A program made the position numbers and the translations under genes. From a virus: 37,684 nt of DNA. The stretch covers positions 1-37,684 of the IMG/VR virus record IMGVR_UViG_3300042876_001166. One strand, 5' to 3'. The notes beneath the pieces are model-generated. The model was not told the DNA's origin, made no database searches, and saw nothing but the letters and a program-made list of their open reading frames with translations. The number at the start of each line of letters is the position of its first letter. Position 1 is the first letter of the stretch. Shown piece after piece: positions 1-7,982 of this stretch.

Positions 1-11
1 AATACCCATCG

Positions 12-43
12 AGTTCTAATGCTGGTATTCTGGCATTAGAACT
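12..43. repeat. Long perfect hairpin upstream of tRNA-Lys
   Basis: A 10-bp perfect inverted repeat (GTTCTAATGC / GCATTAGAAC), extended by one A-T pair, encloses a 10-nt loop. No T-run follows on either strand, so it is not a clear intrinsic terminator. It may be the 3' end of an upstream transcript or a small dispersed repeat; the window does not decide. The rest of bases 1-190 shows no gene. Confidence 0.5.
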
Positions 44-195
44 TCCAAAATTCCTAAATCAATTTGCACGCAGCATCCAGAGCAACGCTTCGACAGCAAA
101 GCGAAAAATTGCTGTAATTAAAGCCTCGAATTAAACAAAGCCTCGGCATTATGGCAAGCGTTTTACTTAAAGCTTAAATTAGGAATTAAAAAATG

Positions 196-223
196 TTGCA
201 AATTTATGAAAAAAGATTATAAT
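196..223 (+). promoter_or_regulatory. Sigma-70 promoter of tRNA-Lys
   Basis: TTGCAA (196-201) and a perfect TATAAT (218-223) are separated by 16 bp in an AT-rich stretch. Transcription would begin near base 230, a few bases before the mature tRNA at 237. Spacing and match are those of a strong stable-RNA promoter. Confidence 0.75.
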
Positions 224-236
224 GTCTAAATCGTTT

Positions 237-312
237 GGGTCGTTAGCTCAGCCGGTAGAGCACCGCACTTTTAATGCGATGGTCGTGCGTTCGAATCGCA
301 CACGACCCACCA
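237..312 (+). tRNA. tRNA-Lys (anticodon UUU)
   Basis: Cloverleaf read by eye: acceptor stem GGGTCGT (237-243) pairs with ACGACCC (302-308), followed by discriminator A and an encoded CCA at 310-312. The D arm contains AGCTCAGCCGGTAGAGC, the anticodon loop is CTTTTAA with TTT, and the T arm contains GTGCG-TTCGAAT-CGCAC. Its 3' end is a typical attachment site for tyrosine integrases, and an integrase remnant lies about 70 bases downstream, pointing towards it. Confidence 0.97.
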
Positions 313-331
313 ACGATACCGATTTAAAATC

Positions 332-364
332 AAGCAGTTACTGAGAAATCAGAACTGCTTTTTT
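332..364 (+). terminator. Intrinsic terminator after tRNA-Lys
   Basis: AAGCAGTT (332-339) pairs with AACTGCTT (353-360). An inner CTGA-GAAA-TCAG stem-loop follows after one bulged A, and the hairpin runs into TTTTTT (359-364). It would end the tRNA transcript. It could also act for the integrase remnant on the other strand, but no comparable T-run is seen there. Confidence 0.8.
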
Positions 365-380
365 ATGCCTGAAATTTAGC

Positions 381-762
381 TTACGCGAGATTTACGCGAC
401 TTAGTTTTTCAACTGCCTCGCGAAGCCCCGCTACCTCTGCCTTGCAATAGTGGTCGGTGATCCTGCCAGATTTATGGCCCAGCAAATCCTGCCGATTTTC
501 AAAGCTCACATTGGCTGCCCGCAATCGACGTCCAAAGGTATGCCGTAGATCGTGTACGCGACATTGCGCGAGTCCTGCTCGCTCTCTCGCCTTACGCCAG
601 GCTCCCCCATTGATACGTTGCACAGGTTCGCCTTTAAACGTAAACACGTATTCAACATGTTTACCGCGTTGAGCTTCGATTATGGCCTTTGCCGTGCTGT
701 TTAACGGCACAATCCGATCTTCACCATTCTTGGTCCGATCCCCTGGCAAAACAAAAATACCC
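381..762 (-). pseudogene. Tyrosine recombinase/integrase, C-terminal remnant cut by the prophage
   Basis: The reading frame encodes the C-terminal catalytic part of a phage-type tyrosine integrase. It has an R-KNG-RIVPLN strand, the box II motif HDLRHTFGRRL (H-x-x-R), LLGHKSGRITDHY with the active-site Tyr, and a short tail. The N-terminal DNA-binding domains and the first catalytic Arg region are missing. The frame stays integrase-like up to VLPGDRTKNG and loses similarity just upstream, at bases 750-765, where the Mu-like end begins. An ATG at 800 lies in prophage DNA and is accidental. The gene ends about 70 bases from tRNA-Lys, the usual layout of an integrative element using the tRNA 3' end. 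The missing half should lie beyond the right edge of the window, on the other side of the prophage. Confidence 0.85.
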
Positions 763-830
763 TGTAACGCCGCGCGATTTTTGGCGAAGTTTTGCGACAT
801 ATTTGGCGGGGAAATTCTACCAAATAACAG
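763..830 (+). repeat. Prophage end with transposase-binding-like repeats (fibre end)
   Basis: Two direct TTTGGCG cores lie at 780-786 and 802-808, exactly 22 bp apart. Their flanks are alike: GCGATTTTTGGCGAA and GCGACATATTTGGCGGGGAA. A third, inverted partial copy (CCAAATAAC) lies at 820-828. The same core occurs on the opposite strand at the immunity end. The 22-bp period matches adjacent MuA sites. Binding itself is inferred. Confidence 0.65.
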
Positions 831-1509
831 CCGAAATTGCCCCCATATCGTCTGCCGATTTAGCCAACTGAGCCAACAGCAAATCCAACCGATTTAACGC
901 ATCAGTCACATGCGCTTCTACCGCCAGCGCAACATCGTTAATTTGCTGCGCTGTATGGTCACGTCGAGCCCAATTATCGGCAGAATCCTTGCACATAAAT
1001 TTATAAGGCTCACCGCTTACACCTAGCGCTTGTGACTTAGCAAAACGAGCATTCAAAAATGCCTGATCATCCTTAGTCGACGGATAATGATGAACAGTTC
1101 CAAGAGCATTATGATCAACGCCAGAAACAATATGAGCCGCACAAGCGGCCCTTAATTCTTTGATCTTTTCGGCCCTCACCAATGCATAGTCAATTGCCCA
1201 GGCCGTACCATTCCAAATGGAAAAATGATCCGGCTTAGGCGTGGCCGTTAAATGACCTGGCAAAGGCCCTAGCGCATCATGATTAACGTTATTGCCCGTC
1301 GACGTTTCAAAGGCAAGTCCGCGATGATCTTCGACATTAACCCAATCATTATTGACCATCACCGGCCAAAAGCCAGGAACGATTTCAGGGGCAACATCAA
1401 CGGAATAGACGGGCTCTAAATACTCACCGGGTTCGAGAGGGCTTTCATGGCAGTCATACTGGCCAATATAAGCGCCGGTGGCTTCATCATATAAATAAAC
1501 TGTTTTCAT
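817..1509 (-). CDS. Tail fibre assembly-like protein (DUF4376-type C-terminus)
   Basis: Protein of 230 aa (235 if a GTG at 1524 is used). The N-terminus (MKTVYLYDEATGAYIGQY) has the form of tail fibre assembly and tail-tip proteins encoded just after fibre genes. A WNGTAWA motif is followed by a helical part with RAACAAHIVSG and a Cys/His-containing core resembling DUF4376. The last residues are hydrophobic. It is the last gene of the late tail unit and its stop is within 60 bases of the prophage end. The ATG at 1509 directly follows the fibre gene stop (TAATATG), which favours translational coupling and this start. The family assignment is by motif impression only. Confidence 0.7.
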   Translation of the reverse strand: MKTVYLYDEATGAYIGQYDCHESPLEPGEYLEPVYSVDVAPEIVPGFWPVMVNNDWVNVEDHRGLAFETSTGNNVNHDALGPLPGHLTATPKPDHFSIWNGTAWAIDYALVRAEKIKELRAACAAHIVSGVDHNALGTVHHYPSTKDDQAFLNARFAKSQALGVSGEPYKFMCKDSADNWARRDHTAQQINDVALAVEAHVTDALNRLDLLLAQLAKSADDMGAISAVIW

Positions 1510-1510
1510 A

Positions 1511-2647
1511 TTAGTATTTGACACACATTAAGACACGATGACCAGCGGCCAAGTTAGCAGAGCCTGAACCGGCCGCATCGGTAGTGACTGAAGAATTTGC
1601 CGTTGTAGATTGCAACACGGTATTTGATGATCCATTTGATGCGGCGGCGTTATACGCCGGCATCCCATGGGTATGGGATGGCATCTGACCAACCGTTGCC
1701 GATCCGACCGTACCACCTTGAACCAAGGCATAATTAGCCGGAAACCAAGGCATCCCAAACGTAGTAGATCCATTGCCAGCACCCCAGGTCGTCCCAATCG
1801 CCGCAAACAACGCCGCATACGTTGTCCGGGAAATATTCGTGGCAACCGTAGGGCAAGCCAAATAGCCGGCCGGCGCGGCAGTTCCGGCAAACGCTTTAAT
1901 AAAGCCAACATCATCCAAACCATTAACAGGCAGGTATGCCATACACCTAACAATCCCACCTGGGTAACCTATCCAAACAGAATAATCGCCCGCTTGAGTT
2001 TTGATATTTTTACTGCCAGGCGTAATCAAACTGGCGGAGTAAACCAAGGTTTGTGCGCCCGTGTGGTGTAGACGCTTAACCCGCCCGGCGGCCAGTGTAA
2101 TAGCCGAGATAGATGCTGCTCCAGTAACGTCTACGGTATCCCCATTCGCCGCATCCAGATCGATTGTCGCAGCACTGGCAATATCGGAACCCAATTGCTG
2201 ATACAAATTACGAACTGAAAAATCCTGACTGGGCGAACCATTCAGCGCAGCGCCACCCGGCGCAGAACTGGATATAGTCCATGCCGTCAACGATACGCCA
2301 GAACCCTGAACAGTCGAGACATTAACTTCCAGCGCGCCAGTTGTAGGGTTGTATGACGTTACGTCGCCCAGCATCCAATTGGTTGCATCAACAGTCGATG
2401 CAACCTTAACCGTCATGCCTGGTACATAACTCTTATCGGCTTCAACCGTCAAAGCAATAAGCCCGGTGCCAATACTCAAACTCGTGACACTGGTCGAGTT
2501 GACGGCGTTCAACGTCATTGCAGCGGCCATGGCATTCGCCTCGGTACGAAACAACGGTAACGCCGCCAGAAACGCATCGGCCTTGGTAATAAAATCCGCC
2601 GGCGTATCGCTACGCGACGGAACGGGAGGAAGCGCAGTAATAGCCAT
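1511..2647 (-). CDS. Tail fibre protein with C-terminal phage collar domain
   Basis: Protein of 378 aa. The N-terminus (PPVPSRSDTPADFITKADAFLAALP) is the short head of many tail fibres that attach to the tail tip. The middle is Ser/Thr/Gly/Ala-rich beta structure. From about residue 245 a phage tail-collar domain is seen: VGFIKAFAGTAAPAGYLACP, then TTYAALFAAIGTTWGAGNGSTTFGMP, and near the C-terminus QMPSHTHG. The His-rich SHTHG loop is typical of this domain, which forms the receptor-binding tip. The gene overlaps the upstream 299-aa protein gene by one base. No invertase or alternative fibre module is seen, so host range is not switchable in the Mu manner. Confidence 0.85.
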   Translation of the reverse strand: MAITALPPVPSRSDTPADFITKADAFLAALPLFRTEANAMAAAMTLNAVNSTSVTSLSIGTGLIALTVEADKSYVPGMTVKVASTVDATNWMLGDVTSYNPTTGALEVNVSTVQGSGVSLTAWTISSSAPGGAALNGSPSQDFSVRNLYQQLGSDIASAATIDLDAANGDTVDVTGAASISAITLAAGRVKRLHHTGAQTLVYSASLITPGSKNIKTQAGDYSVWIGYPGGIVRCMAYLPVNGLDDVGFIKAFAGTAAPAGYLACPTVATNISRTTYAALFAAIGTTWGAGNGSTTFGMPWFPANYALVQGGTVGSATVGQMPSHTHGMPAYNAAASNGSSNTVLQSTTANSSVTTDAAGSGSANLAAGHRVLMCVKY

Positions 2648-3546
2648 TAAGTCAGTCCTTCAATATCCAATGTACAGATTGATTCTGTTGGATAAGCAAT
2701 GGTGATGGAAAAGTCTTTATAAAAACCGTAAATCACGGTTGAGCTGTATTCGTCGGTGCCGGCATAGACAATCGGCGTGGCCCGGTAACTGGCCAGCAGC
2801 GCATGCAGCTGGTCAACATAGCCGGAATCAACCCATAATGTGAAATTGGCATGCTTGTTAAATGTCCGCTCCAGAATCGTATAATTTCCAAACGTATCAC
2901 GGGTTTTAACGCTGTAATCCTGAATACCAACCTTGACGCCAAACTGTGTGCCGCCAATGATCTTCTTAAAGCCCATCACCAACGCACCCATCAAAACCGT
3001 ATAACCCGGATCGCTTAAAATAATCTGGATAGTCGGCGCGGAATACGGCGGCAAATCGTAGGCAACAAAATCGGTCTTGCGGACAATCGGCTCATAAAAA
3101 TAAGCATACCAATCAGTAATGCCGCTATCGGAAACCAACGACGTAGTTTTGTCATACACCACGCCGTCGATCGCATCGGTCATTTTGATACGCACCGAGG
3201 CGGCGGCAATGTTCAACAGCGCCACGGAATCAATCCGGCCTATCGTCGCAAAGGTCACATCAATACTGTCGGCATTCGATGCCTGAGAAGTGATGGATTG
3301 ATCAAACAACTTCCAGCGGTTGGTCGCGCCCACTTCCAGCCACCAAGTCGGCGACGTGGCCGGCGTATGACCGATATTGCCAGCCTGCAATGACTCGTAC
3401 ACCTTATGCACATCGGCGGCGACCACTCGCACCCGCGCACCCAGCGCATAAGTAGTGCCAACCGCCCAAGCTGTGTAATCGGTTTCGGGGATATTGCAGG
3501 CCGTTAACGCCGCATCATTAACAATAAAAGGGCGGATCAGCATCAT
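2647..3546 (-). CDS. Putative distal tail/central fibre-like protein
   Basis: Protein of 299 aa, following the tape measure gene with an overlapping start. Residues about 24-70 (AWAVGTTYALGARV, then AGNIGHTPATSPTWW) look like the small aromatic carbohydrate-binding module found in phage tip proteins. The rest is beta-rich. In long-tailed phages with Mu-type replication this position holds tip proteins between tape measure and fibre. No sheath, baseplate wedge or spike genes are present here, so this protein and the fibre must form most of the tip. Exact family not recognised. Confidence 0.55.
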   Translation of the reverse strand: MMLIRPFIVNDAALTACNIPETDYTAWAVGTTYALGARVRVVAADVHKVYESLQAGNIGHTPATSPTWWLEVGATNRWKLFDQSITSQASNADSIDVTFATIGRIDSVALLNIAAASVRIKMTDAIDGVVYDKTTSLVSDSGITDWYAYFYEPIVRKTDFVAYDLPPYSAPTIQIILSDPGYTVLMGALVMGFKKIIGGTQFGVKVGIQDYSVKTRDTFGNYTILERTFNKHANFTLWVDSGYVDQLHALLASYRATPIVYAGTDEYSSTVIYGFYKDFSITIAYPTESICTLDIEGLT

Positions 3547-6500
3547 GCGACTACCCTCGTTGCCGGCAGGCCATCGCCTTCCCAGCGTTTAATGATCTTG
3601 GCCACGTCGGCAGTATTTTGGGCAATCGCCACGCTTTGTGCTTGCTGCTCGATGCGCAATTGCCGTAATTGCTCGGCAACCGCATCGTTGCTTTGCGCCA
3701 CCGTAGTCATGGCCGTCGCCACCGGACTGGGAGCCATGCCGGGAAACAACTGAGCAGGGTTGCCGGTCGGCATAAAAGTATTGTTAGGGTTGGCTGGCAA
3801 CAAATCAGTCGCCTTGCTGATGCCTGCCAGGCTGGCCAGGCTCAAATAGCGTTTGTAGTCCACAGCCGTGGCAAACGTGTCTTCAGTCAACAACTTCATG
3901 CTGTCGCGCAATTTTTCGTTTGCGGCATAATAAGTATCGGCGGCTTCCGCCAATGACAATAACTGGTTATAGCGCTCGCGACCGGCGACAGTATCCAGCC
4001 GCTGAGCATTGACCAAATCGCGGTAGGCTTGCCGGCTATCCGGCAGTATTAAATTCATGTCCAATAACGACTGAGTCAGCCGGCGCGTGGTATTGGCCAA
4101 CTGCTCGGACTCGCTATAAAACTTGCTGTAATAATCCTGGAATTGCGCCTGAAACTCCTTAATGCCGCCGGCCAGCGTCACCAAGCCATCGGCCATTGCC
4201 ACCGCATCGCCCTTAAAGCTGCTGCCAACCAAATCAATCGCATCCAGCACCACGGCTTTTTCGGCGACCAGGCGCGTGGCGGTTTCAAACAAGCCTTCGC
4301 CGAGTTTTTGATATTTGGCGATCAAGCTGCCGAAAATCGCCGTCGTCATGGTATCCAGCTGGGTGGATAGCACATTGTTCAGCGTTTTGATCATGTCTTC
4401 GGAAGACATGCCGTATAAGCTGATTTTCAGGCTTGGAATCACGTAGTTATTCACCGCATTGGTCATGTCCGCACCAAACTCGGTAGCCATTGCGATCATT
4501 GAAGTGCCCATGCCCCTGAACATCTTTGACAAGGAATCCTGAAACTCAGGGTCAAGCGAACTCAGCATTTCGGAAACCGTGGTTTTCTTGGAAAACCAAC
4601 TTTTTTTCGTGGTGGTGATTTCAGTATATTGCCTGCCGGAAATTTGGCCGCCAGCAAGCAACTCGGCAAGCGAGGTTCCGCCAGCGTAAATGCCGCCGCC
4701 TGTGATTTCACGTTTAGTGGTGCCAAATATGCCCTTTAACAAAAATTTTGACACCGGATCATTGGTCGTAAAACTTAAGATCATGCGCAAATGAGGGTCT
4801 AGCATGGCTTTAGTGGAAGGTATGTTTGAGAACGTTCCCAATGGGCCGACATTAGGCGTTTGCAAACCACCAGCCTGAAACAGTCGAGTAATCGAGTCGG
4901 TAATACCAGTTTTCAACGCCGCCACGCCGGAATTGATGCCGCGCAACTCGCGGTATTCCTTGGCGTGAATGTCTTTCAAAAGCTCATAGGTATTGTTGAT
5001 CGATTCCGATTTTGCCGTAGGATCGCCCAGCACCGTGCCACTATCTGGCGACGTTGGAATGGCGGCGGTGCCAACGGCGCTACTGTTCGATGATGAAAAC
5101 CCCAAACCCGCCATTACTGCCAACATGGCGGCCACACCGGCAAAACCCAGCCAGCCGGATTGTGAGAAGAATTTAGCGGCACCTGCGGCAATACTGACCA
5201 CGGTTTCTTTAAGCTGCATCGCAATACGAATGGCGGAAAGCCCCATTTCGATGGCATGAAAAGCCTTAGCGGCCGCCGATTTTTTCTCAAATAAGTTGGC
5301 GGTTGCCCCGGCGATCTGGCTCATACCGGCGATGGCGGAAACCGTTTTTTCTTTCTCCAGTTGCTTTTCTTTCGCCAACCCTTTTGCAATCAACGAAGCA
5401 TTGGCAATGGGATTTTTCTGGGCTTCCTTCAAACGCTCTGAATTATCCGCCTGTGCCGCTGCAAATTTATTCATTTGCTCAGACAAATCGGTAAAAGCAC
5501 CGGTCAACAAATGAATGCCACCCAGCGCCCCGTCAAATACATCGGCACTAGTAGCGCCCATCTTGCTCAAACTATCGTCGACCTTATTCAACCATTGGTC
5601 ATACTCTTCGGCCGACTTAGCCGCCTGATCCAACTCGGAGTTAATCGCCTTATCCGCCGCGTCGTAATTCGACTGACTCATGCCGCCAGAATAGAAATGC
5701 GAAACCGCCGGAACCGTCGGATTGGCCTTTTGCTGAGATTTATCCCGCGCATCATCGGCCTTGGCCAGCAGCATGATGTATTGCTCCAGGCTGATATTGC
5801 GGGTGTTGTAGGCGCGGCTATATTCATCGACGGTATCGATAAACACTTGATCAGATGTGCGGGCCTGGTCGCGCAAGGCTTGATAGCGCTCCTCGATTTT
5901 TAACGCTTCTTGCTTGGCTTTATTCAAGGCCTGTTGGGCGGCGTGTTCGGCTTTAGTTGCGGCTGTTTTTTCATCCGCTTTCGCTTTCTTTTCCGCCTCT
6001 TTCCGTTTATCCGAATCAATACCGGCCAAATCGTCCAGCCATTGCTGGGTTTGAGCAATGGCTGTCTGACTGGCGGCGCGCTGTTGCTGCGATTTAGCCA
6101 GGTCATCTTCAGCCGCTTTTTGCTTGCGTAAGGCATCAAGCCGGTTTTTTTCCAGATTGATGTCGTAACCGGAATAATCCGATATCGCCTTGCCGATAGC
6201 GCCAGATTGGTTATAGGTTTTAATCCGCGCTTCCAGGTGGCTGATTTGATCATCAACAGCACTACTCATATTGCGCCGCAGGATATTCAGGCTATTAGTC
6301 ATAGAACTGACAATGCCTTTAACTAGCCCCTCGCTTTTATCCTGCATCAGCGTATCTTCAAATTGATGCCAGGCGTCCGATAAATTGGAAATCTTACCGT
6401 TCAAGGTTTCCATCGCAATGGCATTGCTGCCGTTGGCCAGTTCCCCCATTTTTTTAATAATGGCGTCGATCGCATCGCGGCCTATCTCGCCTTTTGCCGA

Positions 6501-7187
6501 CATTTCCATAATCTCGGCGCCGGTTTTATTCATCGCTTCGGCTGCCAGCTTATAGATCGGTATACCGCGCTCAGCCAAAATCACCATGTCTTCCTGCTGC
6601 AACTTGCCTTTGCTGTAGGCTTGACCTAATTGCAATGCGATGGCAGTAAGCGTTTCCTGGCTGCCGCCTAATTTGCTCGCCTGATCGGTCAATGCCTGCA
6701 TGACTTCGCGCGTTGGGTTTAGCCCCATGCCTTGCAGCGTGACAAAGGTCTTGGTTAAACCATCGATCTCGTATGGCGTGCGCGTGGCGAAGTCCTGGAT
6801 GAATTTGAACTGCGCGGCGCCGGCTTGGGCGGAACCCGTAATTGATACCAATTGCGCCCGCAACATCTCCATGCTGCGGTTGGTATTAAGAATATCGCGG
6901 GCCAGGGTAGCAGCCACGCCGACCGATAAAATGCTGCCAGCCATACCGGCTATGCTGCCGCGCACGACAGAGGCAAGATCGGCGGTTTGCGATCTAACCG
7001 ACGCAACGCCTTTGCCCAACTCCTGAGTCGATCGATTGGCGGCATTCATGCCGGCGGCCATATCGGCCCCAGCTTTTTGGGCATCCTTGCCCAGATCGAC
7101 CACGGAACGGTCCACCTGATTAACAGACGCAACGGCCACTTTGCCGTCGGCTGTAATTCTCAGTTTCAGTTCCATGTCGTTATTCAT
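3543..7187 (-). CDS. Tail tape measure protein
   Basis: Protein of 1214 aa, the longest gene in the window. The tape-measure domain lies at about residues 70-270, including NRSMEMLRAQLVSITGS, ATRTPYEIDGLTKTFVTLQG, GMGLNPTR and LAERGIPIYKLAAEAM. A Lys/Gln/Ala-rich coiled coil follows at about 330-470. A hydrophobic stretch (WLGFAGVAAMLAVMAGLG, about residue 680) follows and probably enters the host membrane during DNA delivery. The C-terminus is helical. Its place directly after the chaperone pair and the overlapping ATGA start are typical. The length predicts a long tail, by the usual rule that tape length sets tail length. Confidence 0.93.
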   Translation of the reverse strand: MNNDMELKLRITADGKVAVASVNQVDRSVVDLGKDAQKAGADMAAGMNAANRSTQELGKGVASVRSQTADLASVVRGSIAGMAGSILSVGVAATLARDILNTNRSMEMLRAQLVSITGSAQAGAAQFKFIQDFATRTPYEIDGLTKTFVTLQGMGLNPTREVMQALTDQASKLGGSQETLTAIALQLGQAYSKGKLQQEDMVILAERGIPIYKLAAEAMNKTGAEIMEMSAKGEIGRDAIDAIIKKMGELANGSNAIAMETLNGKISNLSDAWHQFEDTLMQDKSEGLVKGIVSSMTNSLNILRRNMSSAVDDQISHLEARIKTYNQSGAIGKAISDYSGYDINLEKNRLDALRKQKAAEDDLAKSQQQRAASQTAIAQTQQWLDDLAGIDSDKRKEAEKKAKADEKTAATKAEHAAQQALNKAKQEALKIEERYQALRDQARTSDQVFIDTVDEYSRAYNTRNISLEQYIMLLAKADDARDKSQQKANPTVPAVSHFYSGGMSQSNYDAADKAINSELDQAAKSAEEYDQWLNKVDDSLSKMGATSADVFDGALGGIHLLTGAFTDLSEQMNKFAAAQADNSERLKEAQKNPIANASLIAKGLAKEKQLEKEKTVSAIAGMSQIAGATANLFEKKSAAAKAFHAIEMGLSAIRIAMQLKETVVSIAAGAAKFFSQSGWLGFAGVAAMLAVMAGLGFSSSNSSAVGTAAIPTSPDSGTVLGDPTAKSESINNTYELLKDIHAKEYRELRGINSGVAALKTGITDSITRLFQAGGLQTPNVGPLGTFSNIPSTKAMLDPHLRMILSFTTNDPVSKFLLKGIFGTTKREITGGGIYAGGTSLAELLAGGQISGRQYTEITTTKKSWFSKKTTVSEMLSSLDPEFQDSLSKMFRGMGTSMIAMATEFGADMTNAVNNYVIPSLKISLYGMSSEDMIKTLNNVLSTQLDTMTTAIFGSLIAKYQKLGEGLFETATRLVAEKAVVLDAIDLVGSSFKGDAVAMADGLVTLAGGIKEFQAQFQDYYSKFYSESEQLANTTRRLTQSLLDMNLILPDSRQAYRDLVNAQRLDTVAGRERYNQLLSLAEAADTYYAANEKLRDSMKLLTEDTFATAVDYKRYLSLASLAGISKATDLLPANPNNTFMPTGNPAQLFPGMAPSPVATAMTTVAQSNDAVAEQLRQLRIEQQAQSVAIAQNTADVAKIIKRWEGDGLPATRVVA

Positions 7188-7528
7188 TTTTTCTGCCTAG
7201 CCTCTCTAAATACCGTTAATGCCGCGTCTTCCATCACCTGCAAATCCTCGAACAGTGCCGCACGTCCTTTCATCCGCTTGATCCGGAACACCGACTCCAC
7301 CGCCGCATAATCCAGCCCAAACACTTCGCCCATGCCGCCGATCCGCCACTGGCTGGACAGCGAGATAAACATCATCACGGCATCCCAGTTTTCCGGATAA
7401 ACCTTAAAATGCAGGTCGGCCGCTTTAAATCCGGCCGGTAACTCAATGCCCAACGCTGCGCAATCGGCGGCAAATTCGGCGTTTTTAGACTTGCCGCCAT
7501 TCGCCCACCACTGCGCGGCCTCGATTAG
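7184..7528 (-). CDS. Tail assembly chaperone extension (GT/DUF1799-like), made by -1 frameshift
   Basis: This frame lacks a convincing start: the only early candidate is a TTG at 7453 without a Shine-Dalgarno sequence, and the frame is open well upstream into the preceding gene. Its protein (LIEAAQWWANGG at the junction, GLDYAAVESVFR in the core) resembles the DUF1799 family encoded between the chaperone and the tape measure in long-tailed phages. A slippery A-AAA-AAC at the end of the upstream gene, just before its TAA stop, would move ribosomes into this frame at CTA (7528-7526). That adds 114 residues to the 114-residue upstream product (228 aa in all), as in lambda G/GT. The stop overlaps the tape measure start. 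Confidence 0.8.
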   Translation of the reverse strand, partial: LIEAAQWWANGGKSKNAEFAADCAALGIELPAGFKAADLHFKVYPENWDAVMMFISLSSQWRIGGMGEVFGLDYAAVESVFRIKRMKGRAALFEDLQVMEDAALTVFREARQKK

Positions 7529-7869
7529 TTTTTTCTTTTTGCACCAACGATGCTTTCAAACCAGGCCGCAATCACGCTGGGGCGCACCGGGTAAATTTCC
7601 AGCAGTTTGTCACGCATGACAGGGGAAAACTCCACCGGTTGGCCTTGGTCGTCGGTCACGTCGTCCCAACCCACGAACACCTTAACCACCAAGTCGTTAT
7701 CAGTAATTTCCTTGGCTTGCGATTTCTCAATCAACTCATCGATCTCGGATTGCGCCAGGCGCAAAAAATGCGCCTTAAAGGTTTTCGGTGAGGTCTTGCC
7801 GTTGCCGTCCAGAAAGTCGACTTTGACAGGGTAAACAATATGGTCGGATTGGCCTGCTAGTTGAAACAT
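7525..7869 (-). CDS. Tail assembly chaperone (G-like)
   Basis: Protein of 114 aa starting MFQLAGQSDHIVYPVKV. The ATG at 7869 has an AAGG Shine-Dalgarno sequence 8-11 bases upstream. A longer in-frame extension to 7956 would translate a non-coding repeat and is rejected. The fold pattern (beta strands, FKAHFLRLAQSEIDELIEK helix, VGWDDV, then SPVMRDKLLEIYPVRPSVIAAWFESI) is that of tail assembly chaperones acting with the tape measure protein before tube assembly. The 3' end carries the frameshift site. It lies between the tail tube and tape measure genes, the expected place. Confidence 0.85.
   Translation of the reverse strand: MFQLAGQSDHIVYPVKVDFLDGNGKTSPKTFKAHFLRLAQSEIDELIEKSQAKEITDNDLVVKVFVGWDDVTDDQGQPVEFSPVMRDKLLEIYPVRPSVIAAWFESIVGAKRKN
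7528..7534 (-). promoter_or_regulatory. Programmed -1 ribosomal frameshift site A-AAA-AAC
   Basis: On the minus strand the end of the upstream chaperone gene reads AGA AAA AAC TAA. The heptamer A-AAA-AAC is in the X-XXY-YYZ phase and is followed at once by the zero-frame stop. After slipping back one base the frame continues CTA ATC GAG GCC into the next gene. G/GT-type frameshifting is conserved in tail chaperone genes of many long-tailed phages. The use of this site is inferred. Confidence 0.8.
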
Positions 7870-7925
7870 GTTTTTGCCTTGTGAGTAATAAGTGGGTAAG
7901 TGGTGAGTGGTGAGTGGGCAGTAGA

Positions 7926-7958
7926 AAGTGGGGAGAAGGATGGTTTTACTCCCCACTT
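7926..7958. repeat. Hairpin in a GTGAGTGG-rich intergenic repeat
   Basis: The 113-base gap between the tail tube and chaperone genes is made of short repeats (GTGGTGAGTGG, GTGGGTAAG) on one side and the complementary type (CTCCCCACTTCC, TACTCCCTAC) on the other. At its centre AAGTGGGGAG and CTCCCCACTT form a perfect 10-bp stem with a 13-nt loop. The composition is unlike the neighbouring phage genes. It may be a dispersed repeat carried in from a bacterial genome, or an RNA structure that adjusts expression between tube and chaperone. Confidence 0.55.
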
Positions 7959-7982
7959 CCTACTCCCTACTAACCAAGCCGC

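Noticed and set aside
1511-2647. Mu-style invertible fibre segment (G segment with invertase)
   Set aside because: Only one fibre and one assembly gene are present, with no serine recombinase and no inverted recombination sites seen.
7525-7956. Longer 143-aa version of the tail chaperone starting at 7956
   Set aside because: The extra N-terminus translates the GTGAGTGG repeat and gives a non-phage-like peptide; the ATG at 7869 has an SD and a typical chaperone start.
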